64,000 bases of DNA from Fundicoccus sp052116145 (GTDB lineage Bacteria > Bacillota > Bacilli > Lactobacillales > Aerococcaceae): the NCBI RefSeq assembly GCF_052116145.1, contig NZ_JBQKLQ010000001.1:62001-126000 (forward strand), written 5' to 3'. The notes beneath the pieces were generated by a model. The model was not told where the DNA came from. It saw only the letters and a list, made by a program, of their open reading frames with translations, and made no database searches. A program made the position numbers and the translations under genes. Shown here piece by piece: positions 47,393 to 56,020 of the stretch (position 1 is its first letter; each line of letters begins with the position of its first letter).

Positions 47393-49144
47393 ATGTCACA
47401 AGTAACGAAAAAAAGTGAGACGCTCTTAAGGCTTGTCAAACAATTAATCACTAAAAAACATCTGTTAGTCATTGCAATTATTGGAGCAATTATTCAAGTA
47501 GCATTGACGGTTTACTTGCCGGTTTTGATTGGGAATGCTATTAACCAGGTACTAGCTGAAGGTCAAGTTGATTTTTTTCAGTTAGAACCTATCTTATGGC
47601 GAATGGCGATTATCATTGCATTGAATGCCTTTATTCAATGGCTGAATCCATTGTTATATAATAAAGTAACTTACGAAACGGTAAGAGACTTAAGACAAGC
47701 AGTCATTAATAAGATACACAAGGTACCATTAAATTATATCGATACTAAGTCGACGGGGGACTTGGTGAGTCGTATTTCAACAGATGCTGAGCAACTGAGT
47801 GATGGAATTAATATGATTTTCAGTCAGTTTTTAGTCGGAGTACTGACTATTTTAGTAACCATTATAACGATGGGGCAGTTGGATTTATTAATGATGGGGC
47901 TAGTGGTTTGTTTAACGCCACTATCTTTGTTATTTGCTCGATTTATTGCGAATCGAAGTTATAAATACTTCCAACAACAGACAGTGACTCGCGGAGTTCA
48001 AAGTCAAGTAGTTGAAGAAAGTGTTCAACAAGGTGAGTTAATTCGTTTATTTAATACGCAAGATAGGATGATTGATACATTTAAAGTGGCGAATGATACT
48101 TATATGGAAAACTCGCAAAAGGCTATTTTTTATTCTTCGATCAGTCCACCCACGACTCGTTTTGTGAACGCGATGATTTATGCTGTGATTACTTTTGTAG
48201 GAGCCGTTAGAATTTTAAATGGAAACTTTAGCGTAGGGGAACTCACGACCTTCTTGAATTATGCGAATCAATACACGAAGCCATTCAACGATATTTCAAG
48301 TGTACTATCTGAATTACAAAGTGCATTGGCTTGTGCGGATCGCTTGTTTGATATTATCGATCAACCAGATGAAGCTGAGACTGGCAAGGCAATAGTTAAT
48401 GAGGAGGCAATTGAAGGGAAAATTAATTTCAATCGCGCCTCTTTCCGCTATGTCGCCGATCGTCCATTAATTGAAGACTTAACGCTTTCAGTTAAACCAG
48501 GTATGAGAGTAGCGATTGTGGGGCCAACTGGAGCAGGTAAATCGACTTTAATTAATTTACTGATGCGTTTTTACGATTTAACGCAAGGGCAAATCTTAAT
48601 TGATAATCAGCCGATTACGGACTTTACGCGTGAATCAGTTCGTGGACAGTTTGGTATGGTTTTACAAGAAACCTGGTTGAAAACAGGCACGATTCATACG
48701 AATATTGCTTATGGTTATCCAAATGCAACGCGTGAATTAGTCATAGAAGCTGCTAAAGCCGCACACGCGGATTACTTTATCCGTCAACTACCACAAGGAT
48801 ATGACACTACAGTAACGGATGGTGGAGACTCCTTAGCTCAAGGTCAAAGGCAATTACTAGCTATCGCAAGAATTTTTGTTAGGATTCCCCATATGTTGAT
48901 TTTAGATGAAGCCACTTCATCGATTGATACAAGAACTGAGATTTTAATTCAAGAAGCCTTTAATCGTTTGATGGAAGGGCGTACGAGCTTTGTCATTGCG
49001 CATCGTCTATCAACGATTCAGACATCAGACTTAATTTTAGTGATGGATGCCGGTCAAATTATTGAGCAAGGTAACCACCATGAACTGATGCAGATGAAAG
49101 GTTTCTATTACACCATGCAACAAACAAGACAGTCAGCTGAGTAA
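47393..49144 (+). CDS. Heterodimeric ABC exporter half B (active ATPase site)
   Basis: This partner has six membrane helices and an ABC domain with Walker A GPTGAGKST (Lys383), a normal Walker B LILDEATSSID with catalytic Glu and H-loop IAHRLSTI. Its signature is altered to SLAQGQRQ. Together with half A it gives one consensus site (B Walker motifs with A signature) and one degenerate site. The family includes multidrug and lipid exporters (BmrD/LmrD). GGAGGTG precedes the ATG inside the end of half A. Confidence 0.92.
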   Translation: MSQVTKKSETLLRLVKQLITKKHLLVIAIIGAIIQVALTVYLPVLIGNAINQVLAEGQVDFFQLEPILWRMAIIIALNAFIQWLNPLLYNKVTYETVRDLRQAVINKIHKVPLNYIDTKSTGDLVSRISTDAEQLSDGINMIFSQFLVGVLTILVTIITMGQLDLLMMGLVVCLTPLSLLFARFIANRSYKYFQQQTVTRGVQSQVVEESVQQGELIRLFNTQDRMIDTFKVANDTYMENSQKAIFYSSISPPTTRFVNAMIYAVITFVGAVRILNGNFSVGELTTFLNYANQYTKPFNDISSVLSELQSALACADRLFDIIDQPDEAETGKAIVNEEAIEGKINFNRASFRYVADRPLIEDLTLSVKPGMRVAIVGPTGAGKSTLINLLMRFYDLTQGQILIDNQPITDFTRESVRGQFGMVLQETWLKTGTIHTNIAYGYPNATRELVIEAAKAAHADYFIRQLPQGYDTTVTDGGDSLAQGQRQLLAIARIFVRIPHMLILDEATSSIDTRTEILIQEAFNRLMEGRTSFVIAHRLSTIQTSDLILVMDAGQIIEQGNHHELMQMKGFYYTMQQTRQSAE

Positions 49145-49169
49145 CCTTATGAACAAACGATAACTACAC

Positions 49170-49216
49170 AAAAGCTCGTGTACTCTCAAAAAGATGAGGT
49201 ACGCGAGCTTTTATTA
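49170..49216. terminator. Bidirectional terminator after the ABC genes
   Basis: AAAAGCTCGTGTAC (49170-49183) pairs with GTACGCGAGCTTTT (49199-49212) with one wobble. It sits between convergent genes. Confidence 0.85.
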
Positions 49217-49223
49217 TGGTTAG

Positions 49224-49667
49224 TTAAGGTTCAACCGTTTTAAACCCTTGCTGGAACAAAGCTTGTTCTAATTGGCCAAAACTTATGACACCATTCGTGA
49301 AGTTAGCCAAATTTGGTTCATCTGCTAATTCATGGGCATTCATTTCTTCAAACACTAGTTGCTGAGTGGTTACGACCGAATTGTCTAAGATTTCAGTTTC
49401 CATCGTGACCCCTGAAAAACCTTCAAACTGGGCTTCAGCCGTTTGGGCAAAGTGAACCATTTCGTCATATTGCTCATCTTCAAATTGAATGTTCGTAATG
49501 GCTGTATAGTGAATCAGTTTATTGGCTTGATGCTCAATGGCTAATTCCACCGTAAGTGTATCTTGTTCTAAAATGTAATGACTTTCCTTTAATTGACGAG
49601 CATTCCAAAGTGTATAAAGTGCTGTGAGTGTGATTAGTGCAAGGAAGAGATAAATGATTTTTTTCAT
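49224..49667 (-). CDS. Membrane-anchored or secreted protein, weakly like DUF1307/YehR
   Basis: The 147 residues start with a hydrophobic segment (about 4-20, IIYLFLALITLTALYTL). No lipobox cysteine follows, so it is probably an uncleaved anchor. The rest (YDEMVHFAQTAEAQFEGF and VSTTQQLVFEEM-like text) is vaguely similar to DUF1307 lipoproteins, but I am not sure. Its context gives no hint: it is a single minus-strand gene facing the ABC pair. Confidence 0.55.
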   Translation of the reverse strand: MKKIIYLFLALITLTALYTLWNARQLKESHYILEQDTLTVELAIEHQANKLIHYTAITNIQFEDEQYDEMVHFAQTAEAQFEGFSGVTMETEILDNSVVTTQQLVFEEMNAHELADEPNLANFTNGVISFGQLEQALFQQGFKTVEP

Positions 49668-49789
49668 GTAATACCTCCGATCATATTTTATTAAACTTAT
49701 TTTTTTATTATCCTATGAATACTTAGTGACTTCAAGTGCAACATCTGATGTTAAAAGACTTGCAAAATCGACACATCTCAGAAAATCTA

Positions 49790-49798
49790 TGATATAAT
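49790..49798 (+). promoter_or_regulatory. Extended -10 promoter for the DUF402 gene
   Basis: TG-a-TATAAT lies about 70 nt before the ATG. TCGACA at 49768-49773 has 19-nt spacing and is a weak -35. Confidence 0.5.
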
Positions 49799-49868
49799 GA
49801 CAAAGTATGAGTTATCGGTCATTAAATTGACTATATCGTAAACACACAAACAGAAAGAGGGTCGGGTG

Positions 49869-50423
49869 ATGAAACAACCTAAAGAAGGTGAATTCATCAC
49901 TATTAAAAGTTATAAACATGACGGTTCTTTACATCGAACATGGCGTGATACAATGGTTTTAAAAACCAGTGATCAATCCATTATTGGCTGTAATGACCAT
50001 ACTTTAGTAACTGAGTCTGATGGACGTCGATGGGTTACACGCGAAGCGGCGCTTTTGTATTATCATAAGCATTATTGGTTCAATATTGTGGCCATGATCC
50101 GTAAACGAGGTGTGACTTATTATTGTAACTTGGCTTCTCCCTATCTAATTGATAATGAGGCGCTAAAATATATCGATTATGACTTAGATATTAAGGTCTT
50201 TCCTGATGGTGAAAAACGTTTGCTTGACTTAGATGAATATGAAATTCATGGTCGGAGATACCAGTATCCTCCAGAAATTGACCGCATTCTTAAATATAAT
50301 ATCCAAGAACTTGTTCATTGGATTGAAGAGAAGAAAGGTCCTTTTTCTCCGGAATTTATCGATATTTGGTATGAAAGATATTGTCAACTTACTCACAGTA
50401 AAAATCAACCAATAACTAAATAG
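49869..50423 (+). CDS. DUF402 nucleoside tri-/diphosphate phosphatase (Ntdp, YgaC-like)
   Basis: This 184-residue protein belongs to the DUF402/Ntdp group, known in Staphylococcus to hydrolyse nucleoside di- and triphosphates with metal. The family landmarks are IIGCNDHTLVTESDGRRW, WFNIVAMIRKRGVTYYCN, YDLDIKVFPDGEKRLLDLDEYE and the terminal YERY. AAAGAGG with 8-nt spacing supports ATG 49869. Confidence 0.88.
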   Translation: MKQPKEGEFITIKSYKHDGSLHRTWRDTMVLKTSDQSIIGCNDHTLVTESDGRRWVTREAALLYYHKHYWFNIVAMIRKRGVTYYCNLASPYLIDNEALKYIDYDLDIKVFPDGEKRLLDLDEYEIHGRRYQYPPEIDRILKYNIQELVHWIEEKKGPFSPEFIDIWYERYCQLTHSKNQPITK

Positions 50424-50503
50424 TAGTGAATTCGCTGTTTGTAATATCTAGTAAAGGTATTCAGGTTATCGAGTAACAAGTATAAATACTAGTGAGTTCG
50501 CGG
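50424..50503. repeat. Direct repeat in the pullulanase leader
   Basis: TAGTGAATTCGCTG (50424-50437) and TAGTGAGTTCGCGG (50490-50503) are 14-nt direct repeats with two mismatches. They could be operator half-sites, but this is speculative. Confidence 0.35.
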
Positions 50504-50534
50504 TAAGGAGATTAAGGTTGGATAAGGGAGAGAA

Positions 50535-50615
50535 ATGGGACCCTCATTTAACCTATCGTCCATTTACTGTGACGAGCTAGTGGAAGTAGTGAGTATTACC
50601 AGATTATTGTTTTGA
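50535..50615 (+). CDS. Possible leader peptide before pullulanase
   Basis: A 26-codon open frame starts at ATG 50535 with AAGGGAG at 50524-50530. It runs through the 5' arm of the downstream terminator and stops within its loop. There is no strong repeat of one amino acid codon, so its role as a regulatory peptide is uncertain. Confidence 0.3.
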   Translation: MGPSFNLSSIYCDELVEVVSITRLLF

Positions 50616-50678
50616 AACTAAGCTGATTAAGATTAGCATGCGTTTAAAATGATTTTTACGGTAATGCTCGCTTTTTTT
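50588..50678 (+). terminator. Terminator or attenuator upstream of pullulanase
   Basis: AGTGAGTATTACC (50588-50600) pairs with GGTAATGCTCGCT (50660-50672) over 13 positions with two wobbles. Seven T follow. The loop is about 59 nt. It may end the DUF402 transcript or, together with the short frame across it, attenuate pulA. Confidence 0.7.
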
Positions 50679-50725
50679 CTATATTAGATTTGAATAGTGA
50701 ATCAACGTATTAGGAAGTGATAAAA

Positions 50726-52681
50726 ATGAAGCGGATAAACAAAGAAATGACTCGCGAAGTAAACAACAAACAAACAGAGATAAAAGAATTATTAAAGCAA
50801 TATGGACACGATTCTTTGATTATGGCTATGCGAAATTATGGAGGGCCATTGGGTGCTTTATATACCGCACAGCGGACTGAGTTTCGTTTATGGGCGCCTT
50901 TTGCCTCACAAGTCGAAGTTATCATATTTGATGGTTATTATGGCAGACCTATTAAGAGTATTAAAATGAATCGCAGTGAAGATTTCAAGTACTTTTACAA
51001 AGTCCTTGAAGGCGATCAACACGGTTTAACTTATCGTTACCGTTTAACTTTCCTTGATATGACTGTGACTGAATCAGTCGATCCATACTCAAAAGCCGTA
51101 ACAGTCAATGGTCAACGCTCAGTAGTTGTTGATTTAAGCCAAACGAATCCAGAAGGTTGGGGTGAAAGAATGCCCGCCTTTGCATCTGCAAGTGAAGCCG
51201 TCATTTATGAGATGCATATTCGAGACTTTACGGTTGCTAGCAATAGTGGAATCCAACATAAAGGAAAGTTCTTAGGCGTAGCCGAACCAGGAAGGATTAA
51301 TCCAAACGGATCGAGTACAGGCATTGACTACTTAAAAGAACTGGGTGTCACTCATGTGGAGTTGCTACCAATTTTTGACTTCCAGACGGTTGATGAGACA
51401 AATGAGAAACCTAAACAGTACAATTGGGGCTATGACCCGTTGAACTTCAATGCACCGGAAGGCTCTTATGCGACGGATCCTTATGATCCATTCTGTCGTA
51501 TTATTGAATTGAAAAAAATGATTCAGTCATTACATGATGCGGGTATCCGCGTCATAATGGACGTTGTCTTTAATCATGTCTACGAAGTAGAATCGCATAG
51601 TTTTCATAAAACTGTACCAGGTTATTTCTTCCGTTACAATGAAAAAGGAGAATTTACCTCTGGAACAGGAGTAGGAAACGACACAGCATCTGAACGATTT
51701 ATGATGCGTAAATATATTATTGATAGTGTGAAATATTGGACGGAAGAATACCATATCGATGGCTATCGATTTGATTTGATGGGTATCCATGATATTACGA
51801 CAATGAACAGTATTCGTGCGATGTTAGATGAAATAGATCCATCTATTTTACTATTTGGTGAAGGCTGGGATTTATATACTCCGCTAAGCCATCATGAAGT
51901 AGCTAACCACAATAATGCCGCTTTCATGCCAAGAATTGGTCAATTTAACGATGGGCTAAGAGAGGCATTGAAAGGCAACGACTTTGATGCTAGTGCTAGA
52001 GGGTTTATCAATGGTGCTTGGCACATGGAAAGTAAATTAGCTCGTAACTTTATGGGCGGGGTAGATTTTGGTACTTATAATGACCCTTTACAATTAATTC
52101 AATATGTTGAAGCGCATGATAATTACACACTATACGATCGCTTAATTAAAGCGGACCCTTATTTGGATGAAGAAACGATTGTTCGTCGTCACGAGTTGGC
52201 ATCAAGTATTATCTTATTATCACAAGGAGTGCCATTTATTCATTCTGGACAAGAATTTCTACGTAGTAAACAAGGCGTTCGCGACAGTTATAATAAACCA
52301 GATAATATCAATCAAATTGATTGGTTACGCCGTGATAAGTTCGCTCATTCAGTAGAGTTAATTAAAGGGTTAATTAATTTACGTAAAAGTGAACCTTTAT
52401 TTAGACTACCTACTTATGAAGCAATTCGTGAAAGTATGAGTGTCATCAGGCAAGACTATCAGATACTATCCTTTGAATATCGTTGTCCTGAGTATAAGTT
52501 ATATGTGGTGTTTAGCGCACAGAACAACGTTTTGAATTATCGTTTACCTAAAGGGAATTACATCGTTAAATTGGCAAATGGGCAAGTGAATCTTTCAGAT
52601 GATGTGATGACTGGTGAAATTGAATCTTATCCTGTTGAACGGTATACTGCCTTAGTATTGAAAAAATTAACGAACAAATAA
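50726..52681 (+). CDS. pulA: Type I pullulanase
   Basis: This GH13 enzyme hydrolyses alpha-1,6 links in pullulan, glycogen or starch-derived dextrins. It has an N-terminal CBM48-like domain (EFRLWAPFASQVEVIIFDGYYG), the type I signature YNWGYDP, MDVVFNHV, the nucleophile Asp in DGYRFDLMGIHD, the acid Glu in LFGEGWD and the third acid in EAHDNYTLYDR. There is no signal peptide, so it acts on internal glycogen or imported dextrins. ATG 50726 is preferred over the GTG at 50717 (651 residues). Confidence 0.94.
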   Translation: MKRINKEMTREVNNKQTEIKELLKQYGHDSLIMAMRNYGGPLGALYTAQRTEFRLWAPFASQVEVIIFDGYYGRPIKSIKMNRSEDFKYFYKVLEGDQHGLTYRYRLTFLDMTVTESVDPYSKAVTVNGQRSVVVDLSQTNPEGWGERMPAFASASEAVIYEMHIRDFTVASNSGIQHKGKFLGVAEPGRINPNGSSTGIDYLKELGVTHVELLPIFDFQTVDETNEKPKQYNWGYDPLNFNAPEGSYATDPYDPFCRIIELKKMIQSLHDAGIRVIMDVVFNHVYEVESHSFHKTVPGYFFRYNEKGEFTSGTGVGNDTASERFMMRKYIIDSVKYWTEEYHIDGYRFDLMGIHDITTMNSIRAMLDEIDPSILLFGEGWDLYTPLSHHEVANHNNAAFMPRIGQFNDGLREALKGNDFDASARGFINGAWHMESKLARNFMGGVDFGTYNDPLQLIQYVEAHDNYTLYDRLIKADPYLDEETIVRRHELASSIILLSQGVPFIHSGQEFLRSKQGVRDSYNKPDNINQIDWLRRDKFAHSVELIKGLINLRKSEPLFRLPTYEAIRESMSVIRQDYQILSFEYRCPEYKLYVVFSAQNNVLNYRLPKGNYIVKLANGQVNLSDDVMTGEIESYPVERYTALVLKKLTNK

Positions 52682-52696
52682 TATGTCTCAATACCG

Positions 52697-52733
52697 CCTC
52701 CTAAGCTTTTACGCTAAGGGGGTTTTTATTTTT
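52697..52733 (+). terminator. Terminator after pullulanase
   Basis: CCTCCTAAGC (52697-52706) pairs with GCTAAGGGGG (52713-52722) with one mismatch and one wobble, followed by TTTTTATTTTT. Confidence 0.82.
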
Positions 52734-52745
52734 ATAAAAATAGTT

Positions 52746-52774
52746 TTGACATCGAAAAGAAATTAGTGTATTTT
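52746..52774 (+). promoter_or_regulatory. glmS promoter
   Basis: Consensus TTGACA (52746-52751), 17 nt, then TATTTT (52769-52774). It lies about 55 nt before the ribozyme. Confidence 0.6.
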
Positions 52775-52828
52775 TAAATAGCTTTTAGAAAATATATTAA
52801 AACGGAGGCAAGATGTTTGAAGAAGGAT

Positions 52829-52960
52829 AGCGCCAGGCCTTAATTAATTAAGGTGACGAGGATTGGGTTTATCGAAGAGTTCGGCGGATGACCCAAGGTT
52901 GTGCAGTCTAAAGAATTTGTTTAAAAATCGCATGAAAGTGTGCAACAAAGACAAATTCAG
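52829..52960 (+). ncRNA. glmS ribozyme (glucosamine-6-phosphate responsive)
   Basis: The leader contains the conserved ribozyme text AGCGCC at the cleavage point (between A52829 and G52830), GACGAGG, TTATCGAA and TCGGCGGATG in the right order, plus a distal stem GAATTTGT (52913-52920) with ACAAATTC (52951-52958). In this family, glucosamine-6-phosphate triggers self-cleavage and mRNA decay, giving feedback control of glmS just downstream. The 3' boundary is approximate. Confidence 0.92.
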
Positions 52961-53003
52961 CACCTAGAAGCTAAAATATAATAGCGAAAAGAGGAAGACT
53001 GAC

Positions 53004-54812
53004 ATGTGTGGAATTGTTGGGTTTATTGGGCATGGAAATGTTCAAGATGTATTGATGAATGGTTTAGAGAAATTAGAATACCGAGGTTATGACTCGGCAG
53101 GGATTTATTTAGCAGAGGGTGGGCAGACAGGACATTTATTTAAAGAAGTCGGTCGAATTGCTAATTTAAAGGAAACCGTTGACTTTGACTTACCAGCAGT
53201 AGTAGGAATTGGTCATACGCGTTGGGCAACTCATGGGATGGCGACAAAAGCGAATGCTCATCCTCATCAATCAATGAATCAAAGATATTCATTGGTTCAT
53301 AATGGAGTCATTGAAAACTATCAAGCACTTAAAACAGAGTACTTAAAGAATATCCAATTAAACTCAGAAACAGATACAGAAATCGTTGTGGCTTTAATTG
53401 AATGGTTCGCCAATAATGAAAGCTTATCAACTAAAGATGCATTTAAACGTACACTAGAAGTGATTGAAGGAAGTTATGCATTAGGTTTAATCGACAAAGA
53501 AAACCCTGAAGTTTTATATGCGGCTAAAAATAAAAGTCCTTTATTAATCGGTTTAGGGCAAGATTTTAATGTGATTGTATCGGATGCAATGGCGACGATT
53601 GATGTAACTAATGAATATTTGGAAATTAAGGATAAAGAGCTGATAACTTTAACAAAAGATGCAGTAACGATTGAGAAATTTACCGGAGAAGTGGTGCAAC
53701 GTGAGAGCTATATAGCAGAATTGGATGCAAGTGACTTAGAAAAAGGTACTTATCCTTTTTATATGTTAAAAGAAATTGATGAGCAACCAACAGTATTGCG
53801 TCGCCTGATTCAATCTTATCAAGATGAACAAGGACAAGCAGTTTTTGAAGCAGATTTATTGAAAGCTGTCTCAGCGGCAGACCGTATTTATATCATTGCT
53901 TGTGGTACGAGTTATAATGCTGGTTGGATTGGACGTTCGCTATTAGAAAAAATCGCCCATATTCCTACCGAAGTTCATTTAGCAAGCGAATTTGCTTATG
54001 AGTTACCATTGTTAAGTCAGCAGCCATTGTTTATATTCTTAACTCAAAGTGGAGAAACTGCAGATAGTCGCCAAGCCTTAGTGAAAGTGAATGAGCTAGG
54101 TTTACCTTCTCTAACGATTACTAATGTTAAAGGATCCACCTTATCACGTGAAGCAAGTTATACATTGTTGTTACATGCAGGACCTGAGATTGCGGTGGCT
54201 TCCACTAAAGCTTATACTGCCCAGATTACTGTTATGGCATTATTAGCTGACGCCATTCGAGCAAGTAAAGGAATCGAAGCAAGCTTTAATATGGAAAGAG
54301 AATTGAGTTTAGTAGCTTCTGTTATGGAATCGATCTTAGCTGAGAAAGCAGCAATCCAAACTTGGGTTGAAGATAGCCTAATGGAAACTCGTAATGCTTT
54401 TTATATCGGACGAACGTTAGACTATTATGTTTCGATGGAAGCAGCATTAAAGTTAAAAGAAATATCTTATATTCAAACAGAATCTTTCGCAGCTGGCGAA
54501 TTAAAACACGGCACAATCGCCTTGATTGAAGAGGGAACACCTGTCATTGCATTGATTACAGAAGAAATTGTTGGAGCTCACACTCGAGGAAATGTGGAGG
54601 AAGTTAGAGCACGCGGGGCGAATGCGATTGTCATTAGTATGCAAGAGGTAGCACGAGTTGATGATCAATTCGTAATACCTACTGTTACGACAGCACTGGC
54701 ACCTCTTGTGATGGTTGTTGTTACACAGTTATTGGCTTATTACACAGCTCTTGGTCGCGGTTTAGACGTCGATAAACCAAGAAACTTAGCTAAAAGTGTC
54801 ACTGTTGAATAA
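53004..54812 (+). CDS. glmS: Glutamine--fructose-6-phosphate aminotransferase (isomerising)
   Basis: GlmS makes glucosamine-6-phosphate for peptidoglycan, teichoic acid and polysaccharide precursors. The N-terminal glutaminase starts MCGIVGFIG with the catalytic Cys2. Two SIS domains follow (ACGTSYNAGW, LTQSGETADS, then YIGRTLDYY and ELKHGTIALI), and the C terminus ends DVDKPRNLAKSVTVE as in the family. The 602-residue length is normal. It is controlled by the upstream ribozyme. Confidence 0.98.
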   Translation: MCGIVGFIGHGNVQDVLMNGLEKLEYRGYDSAGIYLAEGGQTGHLFKEVGRIANLKETVDFDLPAVVGIGHTRWATHGMATKANAHPHQSMNQRYSLVHNGVIENYQALKTEYLKNIQLNSETDTEIVVALIEWFANNESLSTKDAFKRTLEVIEGSYALGLIDKENPEVLYAAKNKSPLLIGLGQDFNVIVSDAMATIDVTNEYLEIKDKELITLTKDAVTIEKFTGEVVQRESYIAELDASDLEKGTYPFYMLKEIDEQPTVLRRLIQSYQDEQGQAVFEADLLKAVSAADRIYIIACGTSYNAGWIGRSLLEKIAHIPTEVHLASEFAYELPLLSQQPLFIFLTQSGETADSRQALVKVNELGLPSLTITNVKGSTLSREASYTLLLHAGPEIAVASTKAYTAQITVMALLADAIRASKGIEASFNMERELSLVASVMESILAEKAAIQTWVEDSLMETRNAFYIGRTLDYYVSMEAALKLKEISYIQTESFAAGELKHGTIALIEEGTPVIALITEEIVGAHTRGNVEEVRARGANAIVISMQEVARVDDQFVIPTVTTALAPLVMVVVTQLLAYYTALGRGLDVDKPRNLAKSVTVE

Positions 54813-54834
54813 TAGCTAGACTCATTTTCTAGAA

Positions 54835-54886
54835 ATCATAAAGAACCGACCATTTGCTCAATGCAAGTGGTCGGTTCTTTTATGAT
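54835..54886 (+). terminator. glmS terminator
   Basis: A long inverted repeat pairs ATCATAAAGAACCGACCA (54835-54852) with the complementary arm ending at 54886. It has an inner TTGC/GCAA extension and a T-rich 3' arm. Confidence 0.88.
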
Positions 54887-54942
54887 TGTTAATCACAGGT
54901 GAGAGTAAGACGTGCAAATGGTGTGTGATTTAGACTAGCTTT

Positions 54943-54972
54943 CAGCTCAGCTCAGCTCAGTTCAGTTCAGTT
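54943..54972. repeat. Pentanucleotide tandem repeat
   Basis: Six uninterrupted 5-bp units, (CAGCT)3 followed by (CAGTT)3. They lie between the convergent glmS and pdxK genes and outside any supported gene. Confidence 0.9.
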
Positions 54973-55068
54973 AGGATGGCTGCGATCGAAAGCCAAGCCT
55001 TTCAACATTAACCTTAGACTATCTAGCCAGATTACAAGGGACCTCGGTCAGTAATGGTTAAAGATTGC

Positions 55069-55887
55069 TTATGAATTTACTCGATCAGCACTATGGTAGA
55101 TAGAACCTACGTATTGATTATAAGCAAAGCCAGACTCAATCGCAGCCGTTACAAAGTCTTTAGCTTTATATATAGCCTCCTTGACTGTTAAGCCATTGGC
55201 CAAGCCAGCGGTAATAGCAGCGGCAAAGGTACAGCCTGCACCATGAGTATATCCGTGGTGTATTATACCAGAGGTAAGTAGTTCGAATTCTTTTCCATCG
55301 TAATAAACATCAATCGCTTGGTTTTCATCGAGTGATTTCCCCCCTTTTATTACCACATGCTTAGCCCCTGACTGATGGATGATTACAGCTGCTGCTTTAA
55401 TGTCCTCAATCGTTTTGAGTGGAGGCATTTGAGCAAGTACAGCTGCTTCAAATAAATTGGGAGTCACCACATCCGCTAAGGGGACTAAGTCCTCGCGTAA
55501 AGCATCAGCCGTTTCAGGATTCAAGACTTCGTCCTCGCCTTTACAAACCAATACTGGATCAATAACGACATTGTCCAACTGATGGTCACGAATTGTTCGC
55601 GAGACGAGTTTAACTAAATTAACCGTCCCAATCATGCCAGTTTTTACAGCCGCGAGTGGTTTATCGCTGGCTAAAACAGTTGTGAGTTGTTGTTGAACGA
55701 CTGATAACTCAATCGGAAATACATGATGAGTCCAGCCGTTTTCTGGATCCATTGAAACAAGCGTAGTCACCGCTACTTGTCCAAAACATCCGTATTCTGT
55801 AAAAGTTTTTAAATCAGCCGCTAACCCAGCGCCTCCTGAAGAATCATTACCGGCAATCGTTAATGTGCGTTTTATATCAGTCATCAT
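55069..55887 (-). CDS. pdxK: Pyridoxal/pyridoxine kinase (PdxK, ThiD-like)
   Basis: This ribokinase-fold enzyme phosphorylates B6 vitamers and possibly hydroxymethylpyrimidine. It has the N-terminal loop TIAGNDSSGGAGLAADLKTF, IDPVLVCKGEDEVLNP and the ATP/anion-hole motif YTHGAGCTFAAAI, which resembles the PdxK of staphylococci and bacilli more than ThiD. The 272-residue length fits. GGAG lies 5-8 nt before two adjacent ATGs, so the start is uncertain by one codon. No thi or pdx neighbours are seen. Confidence 0.85.
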   Translation of the reverse strand: MMTDIKRTLTIAGNDSSGGAGLAADLKTFTEYGCFGQVAVTTLVSMDPENGWTHHVFPIELSVVQQQLTTVLASDKPLAAVKTGMIGTVNLVKLVSRTIRDHQLDNVVIDPVLVCKGEDEVLNPETADALREDLVPLADVVTPNLFEAAVLAQMPPLKTIEDIKAAAVIIHQSGAKHVVIKGGKSLDENQAIDVYYDGKEFELLTSGIIHHGYTHGAGCTFAAAITAGLANGLTVKEAIYKAKDFVTAAIESGFAYNQYVGSIYHSADRVNS

Positions 55888-55969
55888 TCGTACTCCTTAT
55901 ATCAAATTTACTCATCTATACTAGCACGAAAATGAAATGAGTGAAAGCATTCAAATCCGTTAGTTTGAT

Positions 55970-56009
55970 AAAAAAACATGCTGCCATCTTTATTCTAGCG
56001 GCAACATGT
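55970..56009 (-). terminator. Terminator of the DUF438 gene
   Basis: On the minus strand ACATGTTGCC pairs with GGCAGCATGT with a bulge, and seven T follow, between the DUF438 gene and pdxK. Confidence 0.75.
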
Positions 56010-56020
56010 TCGGATCGTTT

